A DNA stretch of 9,655 bases from a bacterium (GCA_027310505.1 DAIDAS010000318.1:1-9655); one strand, 5' to 3'. Shown: positions 1 to 5,817, numbered from the stretch's first letter. Notes: generated from the sequence alone by a model not told the origin. A program made the numbers and translations.

Positions 1-55
1 GTGCACATGGATGCCCACCCATGGCAATCGAACTCATAAAACGGTCCAGACACAT
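1..55 (-). CDS. Possible 5' end of a gene running off the left edge
   Basis: A minus-strand reading frame is open from an in-frame stop at 71-73 to the window edge. It has two possible ATG starts, at 55 and 37. The visible residues read MCLDRFMSSIAMGGHPCA from the first, or start at MSSIAMGG from the second. Neither start has a good Shine-Dalgarno sequence; a weak TCTGGA lies upstream of the second. What supports it is context: a strong minus-strand promoter, a boxA and a structured leader all point at this spot. I do not recognise the protein from so few residues, and the frame could be chance. Confidence 0.25.
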   Translation of the reverse strand, partial: MCLDRFMSSIAMGGHPCA

Positions 56-454
56 GAAATATGCGTGAACTTACGGATACAGCAAATCTAGGTTAAATGA
101 AAAGTTAATCGACGAGATGCGAAATTATGATCAAACCTGCCGGAATATTTATCAATGACAAATCGATTGAAGATGTCCATGCAGGCGTTTAGTAGATATC
201 CATCTTAAGATGGATCAAATGAAGAACGGGGTCTTGTCATTCGTATTCGAACACACGACCCCATCATAGTTAGGTGGGAATTTTTCAGGTCATTGTGTGC
301 TGACTGGGCGCCTAAAGATTGCCATGACATTTCGATGGCAATAACCTCGCGAAAGGTTGAAATCGGGGAGTTTTTGCTCTCGCCGGGGGCACTCCTAGTC
401 AATCGACCAGAAAAATTTTGTATCCCAAATTGTTAAAGAGCAAAAAATCAAGGG
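56..454 (-). ncRNA. Candidate structured leader RNA downstream of a boxA
   Basis: This roughly 400-nt AT-rich stretch has no convincing gene but folds into a series of hairpins when read on the minus strand. Those visible are: AACCT/AGGTT (343-347 with 354-358); ATTGCCAT/ATGGCAAT (318-325 with 335-342, 9-nt loop); GGGGTC/GACCCC (228-233 with 257-262) enclosing TTCG/CGAA (240-243 with 248-251); ATCCATC/GATGGAT with a TTAA loop (198-215); and CCTGC/GCAGG (136-140 with 181-185) enclosing TCAAT/ATTGA (152-156 with 166-170). A strong promoter and a boxA immediately upstream suggest transcription as a long untranslated leader or a stand-alone RNA. The pairings are seen directly; the RNA and its function are inferred. 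Confidence 0.4.
427..442 (-). promoter_or_regulatory. boxA antitermination element
   Basis: On the minus strand the sequence is TGCTCTTTAACAATTT. From memory this equals the boxA region of E. coli rRNA operon leaders, whose core is TGCTCTTTAACA. In rRNA operons boxA RNA is bound by NusB/NusE and shields untranslated transcripts from Rho termination. Here it lies about 12-27 nt after the predicted transcription start, an rrn-like spacing, and is followed by about 400 nt with little coding potential. No boxB/N-type hairpin is obvious next to it. Confidence 0.65.
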
Positions 455-459
455 TTAGA

Positions 460-488
460 ATAATATATCAAAATCTTATCCTCGTCAA
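460..488 (-). promoter_or_regulatory. Strong sigma70-type promoter, reading left
   Basis: The minus strand has TTGACG (483-488) and TATTAT (460-465) separated by exactly 17 bp (466-482). Each hexamer matches the sigma70 consensus at 5 of 6 positions. Transcription would start near 453 and run leftwards through the boxA and the structured leader. It is the best-matching promoter in the window and lies just downstream of the terminator that closes the preceding gene, so it begins a new transcription unit. Confidence 0.7.
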
Positions 489-544
489 ATTGAGTGTGGT
501 ATTCAGCACAAGATTCGGCATTCCTCCTGCCCGCCAGGCCTGAT

Positions 545-571
545 AAAAAAGGCGGGCCCAATGGACCCGCC
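545..571 (-). terminator. Rho-independent terminator for the 211-residue gene
   Basis: On the minus strand GGCGGGTCC (571-563), loop ATT, GGGCCCGCC (559-551) form a 9-bp stem including one G-U pair, followed directly by six T (550-545). This is a textbook intrinsic terminator. It lies about 97 nt beyond the stop of the gene at 668-1303. A competing stem is possible downstream, GCCCGCC (529-535) with GGCGGGC (551-557), which would disrupt the terminator. Confidence 0.8.
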
Positions 572-667
572 TGAATCGTTACACATAGGTGGCGTAGTGA
601 TTTACTCCTGACCACCCTCCTCCAACCAAACGACATTCAAAGCCGCTGCCCACTTGCTTTCTGAGCG

Positions 668-1303
668 CTAGTGCAAAACACCCTCATGGGCGAACATCGC
701 CGCCGCGGCGGCATGGCTGAAGATGCTGGTTACTTCTATGACCTCAGGCAATGGTTGACCGGGCATAGGCACAAGATGCGCTTCATGAAGCAACGCACGT
801 GCGGACTGAGCCAGGTCATACATGCTGTGCATGATATCGATGTCCGGTACACCGTCAGCCAACTCCAGCAGCTCTTCAATCACGCGGTCCGGTAACGTGA
901 TTTTGACGACACGTACTGTAGTACTACCTTCACTCACGACGACAAGATGCAGTCGACCACGATTCCTGACCTCTTTGAGCAGTTCTCGGGTACCCGGTGC
1001 AGCCAGGTGCATGCAAACTCGCGCCTGGATGCCGTCCATTTGAGCCGTCACAATCATGACCAGTTGCCGGTATGGGGTGCTCAGTACCCTGACATTCGTC
1101 ACCACTTCCTTCATCTGCCGCATAACCGTTTCCATCGTCTTCGGCTTCAGAAGAGCCAGCAGGCTGGCCCTGACCGGGAAATCCGGATGGACATCGGTGA
1201 TGAGATTAAGAATTTCCTGCATGCTGGTAAAGGTTTCAGCGAAGAGGCCGAGTTCATCGAGCTCTCCTTGGTAATCATCTTCTAATGACTGCGTGTGTTG
1301 CAT
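668..1303 (-). CDS. Uncharacterised 211-residue protein
   Basis: I do not recognise this protein. It reads as a soluble, mostly helical polypeptide without signal peptide or membrane segment. The N-terminus is acidic (residues 5-20, rich in E and D), the middle is mixed and beta-like (RLHLVVVSEGSTTVRVVKITLP, about 115-137), followed by an acidic helix (EELLELADGVPDIDI) and an alanine-rich C-terminal helix (SHAAAAAMFAHEG). It has no cysteine cluster or obvious catalytic motif. The start is supported by GGAGA seven bases before ATG. It follows the nucleotidyltransferase gene on the same strand after a 242-bp gap, with its own possible promoter, and ends before a good terminator, so it is probably monocistronic. 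The gene is likely real; function unknown. Confidence 0.7.
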   Translation of the reverse strand: MQHTQSLEDDYQGELDELGLFAETFTSMQEILNLITDVHPDFPVRASLLALLKPKTMETVMRQMKEVVTNVRVLSTPYRQLVMIVTAQMDGIQARVCMHLAAPGTRELLKEVRNRGRLHLVVVSEGSTTVRVVKITLPDRVIEELLELADGVPDIDIMHSMYDLAQSARALLHEAHLVPMPGQPLPEVIEVTSIFSHAAAAAMFAHEGVLH

Positions 1304-1336
1304 AACATCGTCTCCAAAAAAATTGTCCTGGGACTA

Positions 1337-1345
1337 CGTATAGCA
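1337..1345 (-). promoter_or_regulatory. Possible extended -10 promoter of the 211-residue gene
   Basis: On the minus strand TGCTATACG fits the extended -10 pattern TGnTATAAT at four of six hexamer positions. It lies about 33 nt upstream of the gene start. A TTGACG overlaps just upstream but is too close to act as its -35. The rest of the 1304-1545 gap shows nothing I can name. Confidence 0.3.
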
Positions 1346-1545
1346 ACGTCAACAAAGCGATTTTTTGCCGGGTCAGATCAAACTTGGTCCAGCGTCGATT
1401 GGCCAACCCATTCGGCCACGGTGTTGAAAATCTCGTGTTCTTTAGCGCTTAAACTGCGCGTCTATTAATGATAGGAACAATGACCAAACATTCCCCCGCG
1501 CAGGCTTCATGACCTTCGTCACGAGGAGATTTACGCATGATTCAT

Positions 1546-2490
1546 TTAGGTTCGCGAGACCAACAGACCTTCCCGCAATAAGCTTTCCACTATATCGGCC
1601 TGCATTTTATCCCGCCTGCGTTTTTTCGGATCTCGCTGTGGGGCTTTATCCGCCATCCATCGCTTAAACTCGACAAAGCTTTCAGGAGAGATTGTACGCA
1701 TTCGAGCCATTTGCCCGGTCACGGAAATCACCACCTGCTCAAATCGCGGGGCACCTGTAAGCACACCGGCCCGGGGAGCCTGAACAGGCCACAGATCATC
1801 CTCGTCAGCGGTAAACCTGACTGGATGCGGGTCATCTCCCTCCGGCATCCGCCGAAGAAAATCCACCTCGAACCCTGTTGAGGTGATGGCCGTTTCGGCC
1901 TGCCCTTCCTTGCGCACAAATGATGGTTCTGCTTGCCGCAACACTGCCAACATGGATTGATCTAGCTTAGCCATGTCGGATATAAACCGTACACGCCGGC
2001 GAGCGTCCCACAGCAGGTCCACATCCCGTGTCGCCATTGCCCCGGCAGCGATATGAACGCCTGCTGCGGTCTCGTACGCATATAAGGCGTGCGTGCCCAC
2101 TACAACGAAGTGCTCGGAAAGCCCTGCATCCTCAATCGCCTGCAGCACTTTGACAACAAGACTGGGAACCCGGCCAGCCTTGACGGCCTTATTCATGCGT
2201 TCCATGTCTACCAGCGTGCTTTTAAGAAACTTGAAGCGAGCTTCAGCTTTCTGCTTGGCAGCCGTGAACTGCTCGTAGGTCTGCTCAGTTTCAGCAGACT
2301 TTGGCCCAAGGCGACTTTGTCGATTATCCGGGTACGTCTTAACCAGGTATTCGTATGCGCCTTGCCGCTTCCAGTACATGCCGCCGGAATAGCGACGGGC
2401 CTCCGCTTTGCTGCGCTCGAATTCCTCAAATACCGCAGTGGCGTCGATGACCTGCCTGGCGGCAAGCTCAGATATAGTTACGTAGTCCAT
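1546..2490 (-). CDS. GSU2403-type nucleotidyltransferase-fold protein
   Basis: A 314-residue protein with the signature of the GSU2403/COG5397-type nucleotidyltransferase-fold family: VGTHALYAYE (131-140) in place of the classical GS motif, then TRDVDLLWD (154-162) with the acidic pair D156 and D158, and FEVDF (207-211) supplying the probable third acid, D210. These residues would hold metal and NTP in a pol-beta-like fold. Residues 1-100 are helical and charged, and 284-298 are strongly basic (KKRRRDK). Substrate and target are unknown; related folds occur as MNT-type antitoxins, AbiEii-type toxins and tRNA or protein modifiers. No HEPN or AbiEi-like partner is next to it. The start has no Shine-Dalgarno sequence and would give a leader of only about 20 nt. 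It sits inside an 11-bp inverted repeat that suggests repression. The family call is good; the role is not established. Confidence 0.75.
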   Translation of the reverse strand: MDYVTISELAARQVIDATAVFEEFERSKAEARRYSGGMYWKRQGAYEYLVKTYPDNRQSRLGPKSAETEQTYEQFTAAKQKAEARFKFLKSTLVDMERMNKAVKAGRVPSLVVKVLQAIEDAGLSEHFVVVGTHALYAYETAAGVHIAAGAMATRDVDLLWDARRRVRFISDMAKLDQSMLAVLRQAEPSFVRKEGQAETAITSTGFEVDFLRRMPEGDDPHPVRFTADEDDLWPVQAPRAGVLTGAPRFEQVVISVTGQMARMRTISPESFVEFKRWMADKAPQRDPKKRRRDKMQADIVESLLREGLLVSRT

Positions 2491-2530
2491 TGGCCGTATG
2501 AAAGTAAATAATGCATATTATACGGCCAAT
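2489..2530. promoter_or_regulatory. Inverted-repeat operator over promoter and start codon
   Basis: A perfect 11-bp inverted repeat, ATTGGCCGTAT (2489-2499) and ATACGGCCAAT (2520-2530), with a 20-bp spacer. On the minus strand the spacer side carries TATAAT (2522-2517), a consensus -10, overlapping one arm; the other arm overlaps the ATG of the nucleotidyltransferase (2488-2490). The -35 region is poor (GAGCGC). Arm centres are 31 bp apart, about three helical turns, suiting a dimeric DNA-binding protein. Transcription would start inside the repeat, so the RNA would carry only one arm: this is a DNA-level site rather than an RNA hairpin. A second inverted pair, ATGAAAG (2498-2504) and CTTTCAT (2531-2537), overlaps it. 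The regulator is not identified. Confidence 0.6.
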
Positions 2531-2673
2531 CTTTCATGGGCGCTCCCCGACTTACTATGTTTAGGAGTTGGGCAAAATCTGATCCGGGGTTACCGGTATT
2601 GACTGTACATCGTCGACATTATTAGAAACCTTGCGCAGGCCACTAGCTGTATCAGTTTTCTTCACAGAAACAA

Positions 2674-2708
2674 CAATCCCCGCGAACCTGGCAGATACAC
2701 GGGGATTG
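2674..2708 (-). terminator. Probable terminator after the cytosine methyltransferase
   Basis: CAATCCCCG (2674-2682) and CGGGGATTG (2700-2708) form a perfect 9-bp stem with a 17-nt loop. On the minus strand the stem is followed by a T-rich but interrupted tract (TTGTTTCTG). It lies 62 nt beyond the methyltransferase stop. The long loop and broken T tract make it a weak intrinsic terminator; it could instead be an RNA-stabilising 3' hairpin. Apart from this and the inverted repeat at 2489-2530, I see nothing in 2491-2770. Confidence 0.5.
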
Positions 2709-2770
2709 AGTCATTTTAACGAGTGTTTATCAACACCTTAACCGAACGACTTGGTCGTTTGGAGTGCTTG

Positions 2771-4123
2771 TCAGTTATCCCGGCCGTGACAGTCGAGCAG
2801 CGCCTGCCCCAGCCGTTTCACGAGGCCGGTCACCAGGGCATTGCCCATCAGGAATGCCCTCTTCGTATCGGTTATGTCTGGGATATCGGTGTATCCTCGT
2901 GGGAAGCCATTGAGCGCCTCCAGTTCCTCCGGCGTGAGGCGGCGCAAACGGCCATCGGCATGCTGGACGACATGTGTCGTTCTGGATGGCGAACTGCCTC
3001 CTTCGCTTGTGATAATCGTCCGTGATGGCCGGTCAGGCAGGTCGGGGAATGCCATGCCACCCTCCTTGTAGTTGTACTGATGACCGGAATTGCTGGTCCG
3101 CGGTACAGACTTGCCACCTTTGAGAAATTCCCAACGAGGCAAGCTGGCAGCATCAATGAAGAATCGTTCAGGCACCTCGGTGGATTCAGCAATGACTTGC
3201 CCCAGCGTCATCGGGGCCACTTGGCCGGTATAAGGGGTATAGTCGTCGATGGCGGCGGGCTTGAGATCCGCCGTCCATACTTTCCCTTCCAGGCACAGGC
3301 CACTATTGCGGAAAGGAGTCTTGTCATTGAGAGGGGTATAGCCAGACTGGGCTTCCAGGATATCCATCGGTAACGTCAACATTGTCAGTATATCCCTTGC
3401 AATCTGGTTAACCGGCAAGGCACGTGCCATGGGTCCGGACTGGGACAGCCAAAGGTTGGCGCCAATCTGCTGCAGATACTTCTGCAAGGTGCGGTACACC
3501 GCGCTGCCAGCATGATAGGCCTGGATAAAGATACGCTTGCGCCGTTGCGGGAAACCGTAATCGGCAGCATTGACCACCCGCCACTCCACCGCATAGCCCA
3601 TCGACATCAGGGATGCCAGCAGCACGGCAAAGTCCCGGCCGCAGCATCCAGAAGGTGAACTAAGCAATCGGTCGACGTTCTCCAGCAACAGGTACTGCAC
3701 CGGAGAACCGGCAGCAATTCTATCCTGCAACATCCGATGGATGGCCCACCACAACACCCCCTTCTTGCCTTCAAGCCCACGGGATTGCGACAGCGGCTTG
3801 GCAACTGAGTAATCCTGGCACGGAAACCCACCGACCAGTACTTCGGGGGATAGCGCATCGAGATGCGCGGTATCCACCCAATCGTCCAGCACCTGGAAGA
3901 TGTCTCGGTTGACCAGGTCTCCCCCGCCCCAGCGACTACGATAGACTTCCGCCGCGTACTGCTTGCGGCTGCCAGGCTCCCACTGGTTCGCCCAGACCAC
4001 GTCGTATCCCGGACTGCCGTCCGGGTGTCGCGCCCCATTTAATCCAAGGCGAAAACCGCCCACTCCAGCGAATAGTTCCATAACGCGCAACGGGCGCGTA
4101 CCGAGTGTTTTTTCTTGTTTCAT
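2771..4123 (-). CDS. DNA (cytosine-5) methyltransferase
   Basis: A 450-residue, complete C5-cytosine DNA methyltransferase that would transfer methyl from S-adenosylmethionine to cytosine in a specific sequence. The motifs are in canonical order: motif I MELFAGVGGFRLGL (15-28, AdoMet binding); motif IV GGFPCQDYS (98-106) with catalytic C102; motif VI ENV (148-150); motif VIII QRRKR (193-197); a variable target-recognition region from about 205 to 390; motif IX RRLTPEELEALNGFP (394-408); motif X with GNAL (427-430). All key residues are present, so it should be active. The target site cannot be read from the sequence. ATG is chosen because GGAGA precedes it by five bases and motif I then sits at the usual distance. 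Upstream is a leader with four hairpins. The divergent neighbour is an unknown protein in the position where a cognate endonuclease might be expected, but it shows no nuclease motif, so this may be a solitary methylase. Confidence 0.95.
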   Translation of the reverse strand: MKQEKTLGTRPLRVMELFAGVGGFRLGLNGARHPDGSPGYDVVWANQWEPGSRKQYAAEVYRSRWGGGDLVNRDIFQVLDDWVDTAHLDALSPEVLVGGFPCQDYSVAKPLSQSRGLEGKKGVLWWAIHRMLQDRIAAGSPVQYLLLENVDRLLSSPSGCCGRDFAVLLASLMSMGYAVEWRVVNAADYGFPQRRKRIFIQAYHAGSAVYRTLQKYLQQIGANLWLSQSGPMARALPVNQIARDILTMLTLPMDILEAQSGYTPLNDKTPFRNSGLCLEGKVWTADLKPAAIDDYTPYTGQVAPMTLGQVIAESTEVPERFFIDAASLPRWEFLKGGKSVPRTSNSGHQYNYKEGGMAFPDLPDRPSRTIITSEGGSSPSRTTHVVQHADGRLRRLTPEELEALNGFPRGYTDIPDITDTKRAFLMGNALVTGLVKRLGQALLDCHGRDN

Positions 4124-4131
4124 AACCGTCT

Positions 4132-4213
4132 CCGGGTAAACCCGGGGACGGCGCTGCCAAGCGCCCGTGCACCTTGCACGGACTCAAGAAACTCAGCGGG
4201 CGCATCGTGCGCC
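4132..4213 (-). promoter_or_regulatory. Four-hairpin 5' leader of the cytosine methyltransferase
   Basis: Four perfect inverted repeats lie within 82 bp just upstream of the methyltransferase ATG. They are GGCGCA/TGCGCC (4199-4204 with 4208-4213), CCGTGCA/TGCACGG (4165-4171 with 4175-4181), GGCGCT/AGCGCC (4150-4155 with 4160-4165) and CCGGG/CCCGG with a 4-nt loop (4132-4136 with 4141-4145). On the minus-strand RNA the last hairpin runs into the Shine-Dalgarno sequence: its 3' arm ends CCCGG and is followed by AGACGG then TTATG. This suggests control of translation, or protein binding, in the leader. I find no convincing promoter upstream in 4214-4330. A 10-bp direct repeat, CTCAAGAAAC, occurs at 4183-4192 and 4245-4254. 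Confidence 0.5.
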
Positions 4214-4358
4214 GGGCTGAATGGTCTAGGGAGTGTGTTTATCCCTCAAGAAACATGATCGTGAACAAAGCTTGAAACGGCCCTGTAGCGCGGGGATAGG
4301 TCTCAAGGGCGGGGTTGGAAAGAACGCTGGCATTTCGAGGCGGACGCAACAAAGGCCG

Positions 4359-4388
4359 TATGCAGCGACAAAAGTCGCCGCATATAAA
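4359..4388 (+). promoter_or_regulatory. Hairpin/operator overlapping a -10-like TATAAA
   Basis: TATGC-A-GCGAC (4359-4369), loop AAAA, GTCGC-C-GCATA (4374-4384) is an inverted repeat of 10 pairs with one mismatch. Its right end overlaps TATAAA (4383-4388), a possible -10 box about 48 nt before the ATG at 4436. No good -35 lies 17 bp upstream. No T tract follows, so it is not a terminator. It could be an operator for the 373-residue gene. Confidence 0.35.
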
Positions 4389-4435
4389 CCGTCTATCTAG
4401 ATTGGTCTCCATCAACCAACTTTTTGGAGTCAGTC

Positions 4436-5557
4436 ATGAAACATCCAAACAACAGTCAATCCAGAACTAAAACCACTGGCCGCAAGGCACAACTTCCCGC
4501 TAAGGAAATCAATCACCGTTTTCTGAAAGCAGCCAAGGGGTATTTGGCCAGTGCAACGAAGACGGAACTGAAACAGTCGCTCAAGGCGCAGGGTCTGGCG
4601 ATGAACGACTCCAATATCGAACGGCTGCGTGAGCTTTGCATTGAGCGGGTTCAGATTGAGAAGGATTGCCAGACACTGCGTCTCTGCCGCCGGCGTGGCA
4701 TGACGCCGGAGGCAGTCAAGGCGATGAACACGCGTTATGCCTATGTCACAACGCGCAAAGTACTGTTGAACGGAAAACCCTACCAGCTGCCGCAAGGAAC
4801 TCCGCAAGAGCGGTTGAATACACTGCGTCGTAAAACCATCGCCTCGGAAGCCAAGTCGATTTTCCGGTATGGGGCAGCAGGCGGTTCCAGCATGCGTATC
4901 ACGTATGCCATGAGTGCGGCTGAGGTGAGGTATGAAGTCATCATGGACTCAAATCGCAATACGTACCGCGGGAGCTTTAAAAACTGGCTGGCACGCGAGG
5001 ACCATCACCATATCTGCGTCCCGGCTGACTGGCGGATGCGGGTGGAACGGCGCGGACTCGCCAACCTCGCTGGGTTGATGACACTGGATGCCCGTCAACT
5101 GGAGTGTCCGGACAGCATCATGCTGTATGCGGCCACCTGGGCACGGCAGGGTCGCGGGTTTGAAGTCGCCACCGAACGAGGATTCATCGCCATCAGCCAA
5201 AGCGCGCATTTCCATGCCGCCACCGCTGAAGCCGCAGTTGCCGGAATCCGGCGCAAACTGAAGTTGCGCGGCAGTAACGCCATGCAGCTATCAGTGGACG
5301 CCTTCATTACCCGCTTTGCCGGTGTCGACTGCGAGGTCAGCATCGATGACGCGCAAGAAAGCGGAAGTTGTCTATATGGCATCCTGTCCTGGTGCGAGCA
5401 GGTCGGCATCGACCCGGAGCGCAAGCAGGTTTCCCTGACGGAAGTTCTGTCCGGATTCCGCCAGTTACCGCAGGTGGAGGTCCGCCGCGCTGTACTGCAT
5501 GCCGTACGCCGGCAGCGCAAGGAACGTCAAACCAAAACCCATCGGCAGGCAGGGTAA
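4436..5557 (+). CDS. Uncharacterised 373-residue basic protein
   Basis: I do not recognise this protein. ATG at 4436 is chosen because GGAG (4426-4429) precedes it at six bases; an in-frame TTG at 4424 would overlap that site. The N-terminal ~120 residues are basic and helical (RTKTTGRKAQ, LRLCRRRGM). A central part (about 145-240) contains MRITYAMSAAEVRYEVIMDS, a DHHH run and GLMTLDARQLE with ATWARQGRGFEVATERGFI, and looks like a mixed alpha/beta domain. The C-terminus is again basic (VRRQRKERQTKTHRQ). There is no signal peptide or membrane segment. It is divergent from the cytosine methyltransferase and converges on the Mod remnant. That position, and its basic ends, make a nucleic-acid-binding or modification-linked role conceivable, but no PD-(D/E)xK, HNH, GIY-YIG or PLD motif is visible. 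Confidence 0.75.
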   Translation: MKHPNNSQSRTKTTGRKAQLPAKEINHRFLKAAKGYLASATKTELKQSLKAQGLAMNDSNIERLRELCIERVQIEKDCQTLRLCRRRGMTPEAVKAMNTRYAYVTTRKVLLNGKPYQLPQGTPQERLNTLRRKTIASEAKSIFRYGAAGGSSMRITYAMSAAEVRYEVIMDSNRNTYRGSFKNWLAREDHHHICVPADWRMRVERRGLANLAGLMTLDARQLECPDSIMLYAATWARQGRGFEVATERGFIAISQSAHFHAATAEAAVAGIRRKLKLRGSNAMQLSVDAFITRFAGVDCEVSIDDAQESGSCLYGILSWCEQVGIDPERKQVSLTEVLSGFRQLPQVEVRRAVLHAVRRQRKERQTKTHRQAG

Positions 5558-5574
5558 CCCCCTTCCACGGCAAT

Positions 5575-5628
5575 CAGGCACCGGGGTCCCGGTACCTGAG
5601 ATTACGGCGCGGCCTTGATCCTGGCCGC
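5575..5628. repeat. Two inverted repeats between convergent genes
   Basis: Between the 373-residue gene and the Mod remnant are two stems. The first is CAGG-C-ACCGG / CCGGT-A-CCTG (5575-5598, one internal mismatch). The second is GCGGCC / GGCCGC (5609-5614 with 5623-5628) with an 8-nt loop. Neither is followed by a T tract on either strand, so they are poor intrinsic terminators. They may be bidirectional 3'-end hairpins or remains of a recombination boundary. Confidence 0.35.
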
Positions 5629-5690
5629 CCCTAAAAAATCTTTGGAAACCTTTATGTAGGTGCACTGCGTGCGGTTGCTATACCTGTTGA

Positions 5691-5725
5691 CGCCGCATCG
5701 CGGCGCGGTGCGCTAGTTTGCGCAC
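5691..5725. repeat. Adjacent GC-rich hairpins near the Mod remnant 3' end
   Basis: CGCCGC/GCGGCG (5691-5696 with 5700-5705, loop ATC) and GTGCGC/GCGCAC (5708-5713 with 5720-5725, loop TAGTTT) are perfect 6-bp stems two bases apart. They lie inside the low-complexity tail of the methyltransferase remnant, in the stretch that does not look like Mod protein. Confidence 0.4.
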
Positions 5726-5794
5726 GGTTTTCAAGGAGCATCTCATGCGCTACGACCCATTTGTCATCAGCAAGAAAGCCATCTTCATGCAACG

Positions 5795-5817
5795 CCTGGC
5801 GGACAACGTCCGCCAGG
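5795..5817. repeat. Perfect 10-bp hairpin inside the Mod remnant
   Basis: CCTGGCGGAC (5795-5804), loop AAC, GTCCGCCAGG (5808-5817). It sits at the point where the protein stops resembling Mod (just after GEKKV). On the plus strand a TTTTT run follows only after six more bases (5823-5827), so it is not a clean terminator. Confidence 0.6.

Noticed and set aside
127..192. Plus-strand 21-codon frame beginning MIKPAGIFINDK
   Set aside because: Weak ribosome binding site, no recognisable product, and it lies inside the hairpin-rich leader read from the other strand.
205..402. Minus-strand 65-codon frame in the left region
   Set aside because: It lies over the hairpins of the candidate leader, has no clear ribosome binding site and matches nothing known to me.
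1..540. CRISPR array following the boxA
   Set aside because: boxA occurs in some CRISPR leaders, but there are no regularly spaced direct repeats anywhere in the window.
448..636. Minus-strand 62-codon frame
   Set aside because: It would run through the intrinsic terminator and the promoter, so it is almost certainly chance.
1..660. Second attachment site for the element
   Set aside because: No repeat of the tRNA-Ser 3' half was found here or elsewhere in the window; the far end must lie outside.
1537..1581. Plus-strand mini-frame (MIHLGSRDQQTFPQ) with a good GAGGAGA upstream
   Set aside because: Only 14 codons, antisense to the end of the nucleotidyltransferase gene, with no promoter seen. 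The ribosome-binding-like sequence is probably chance.
2089..2511. Plus-strand 140-codon frame opposite the nucleotidyltransferase
   Set aside because: Antisense shadow of a gene with clear motifs; composition and start are not gene-like.
4436..5557. Restriction endonuclease assignment for the 373-residue protein
   Set aside because: A PD...FEVAT pattern is present but lacks the lysine of PD-(D/E)xK, and no HNH, GIY-YIG or PLD motif is visible. Position alone does not justify the call.
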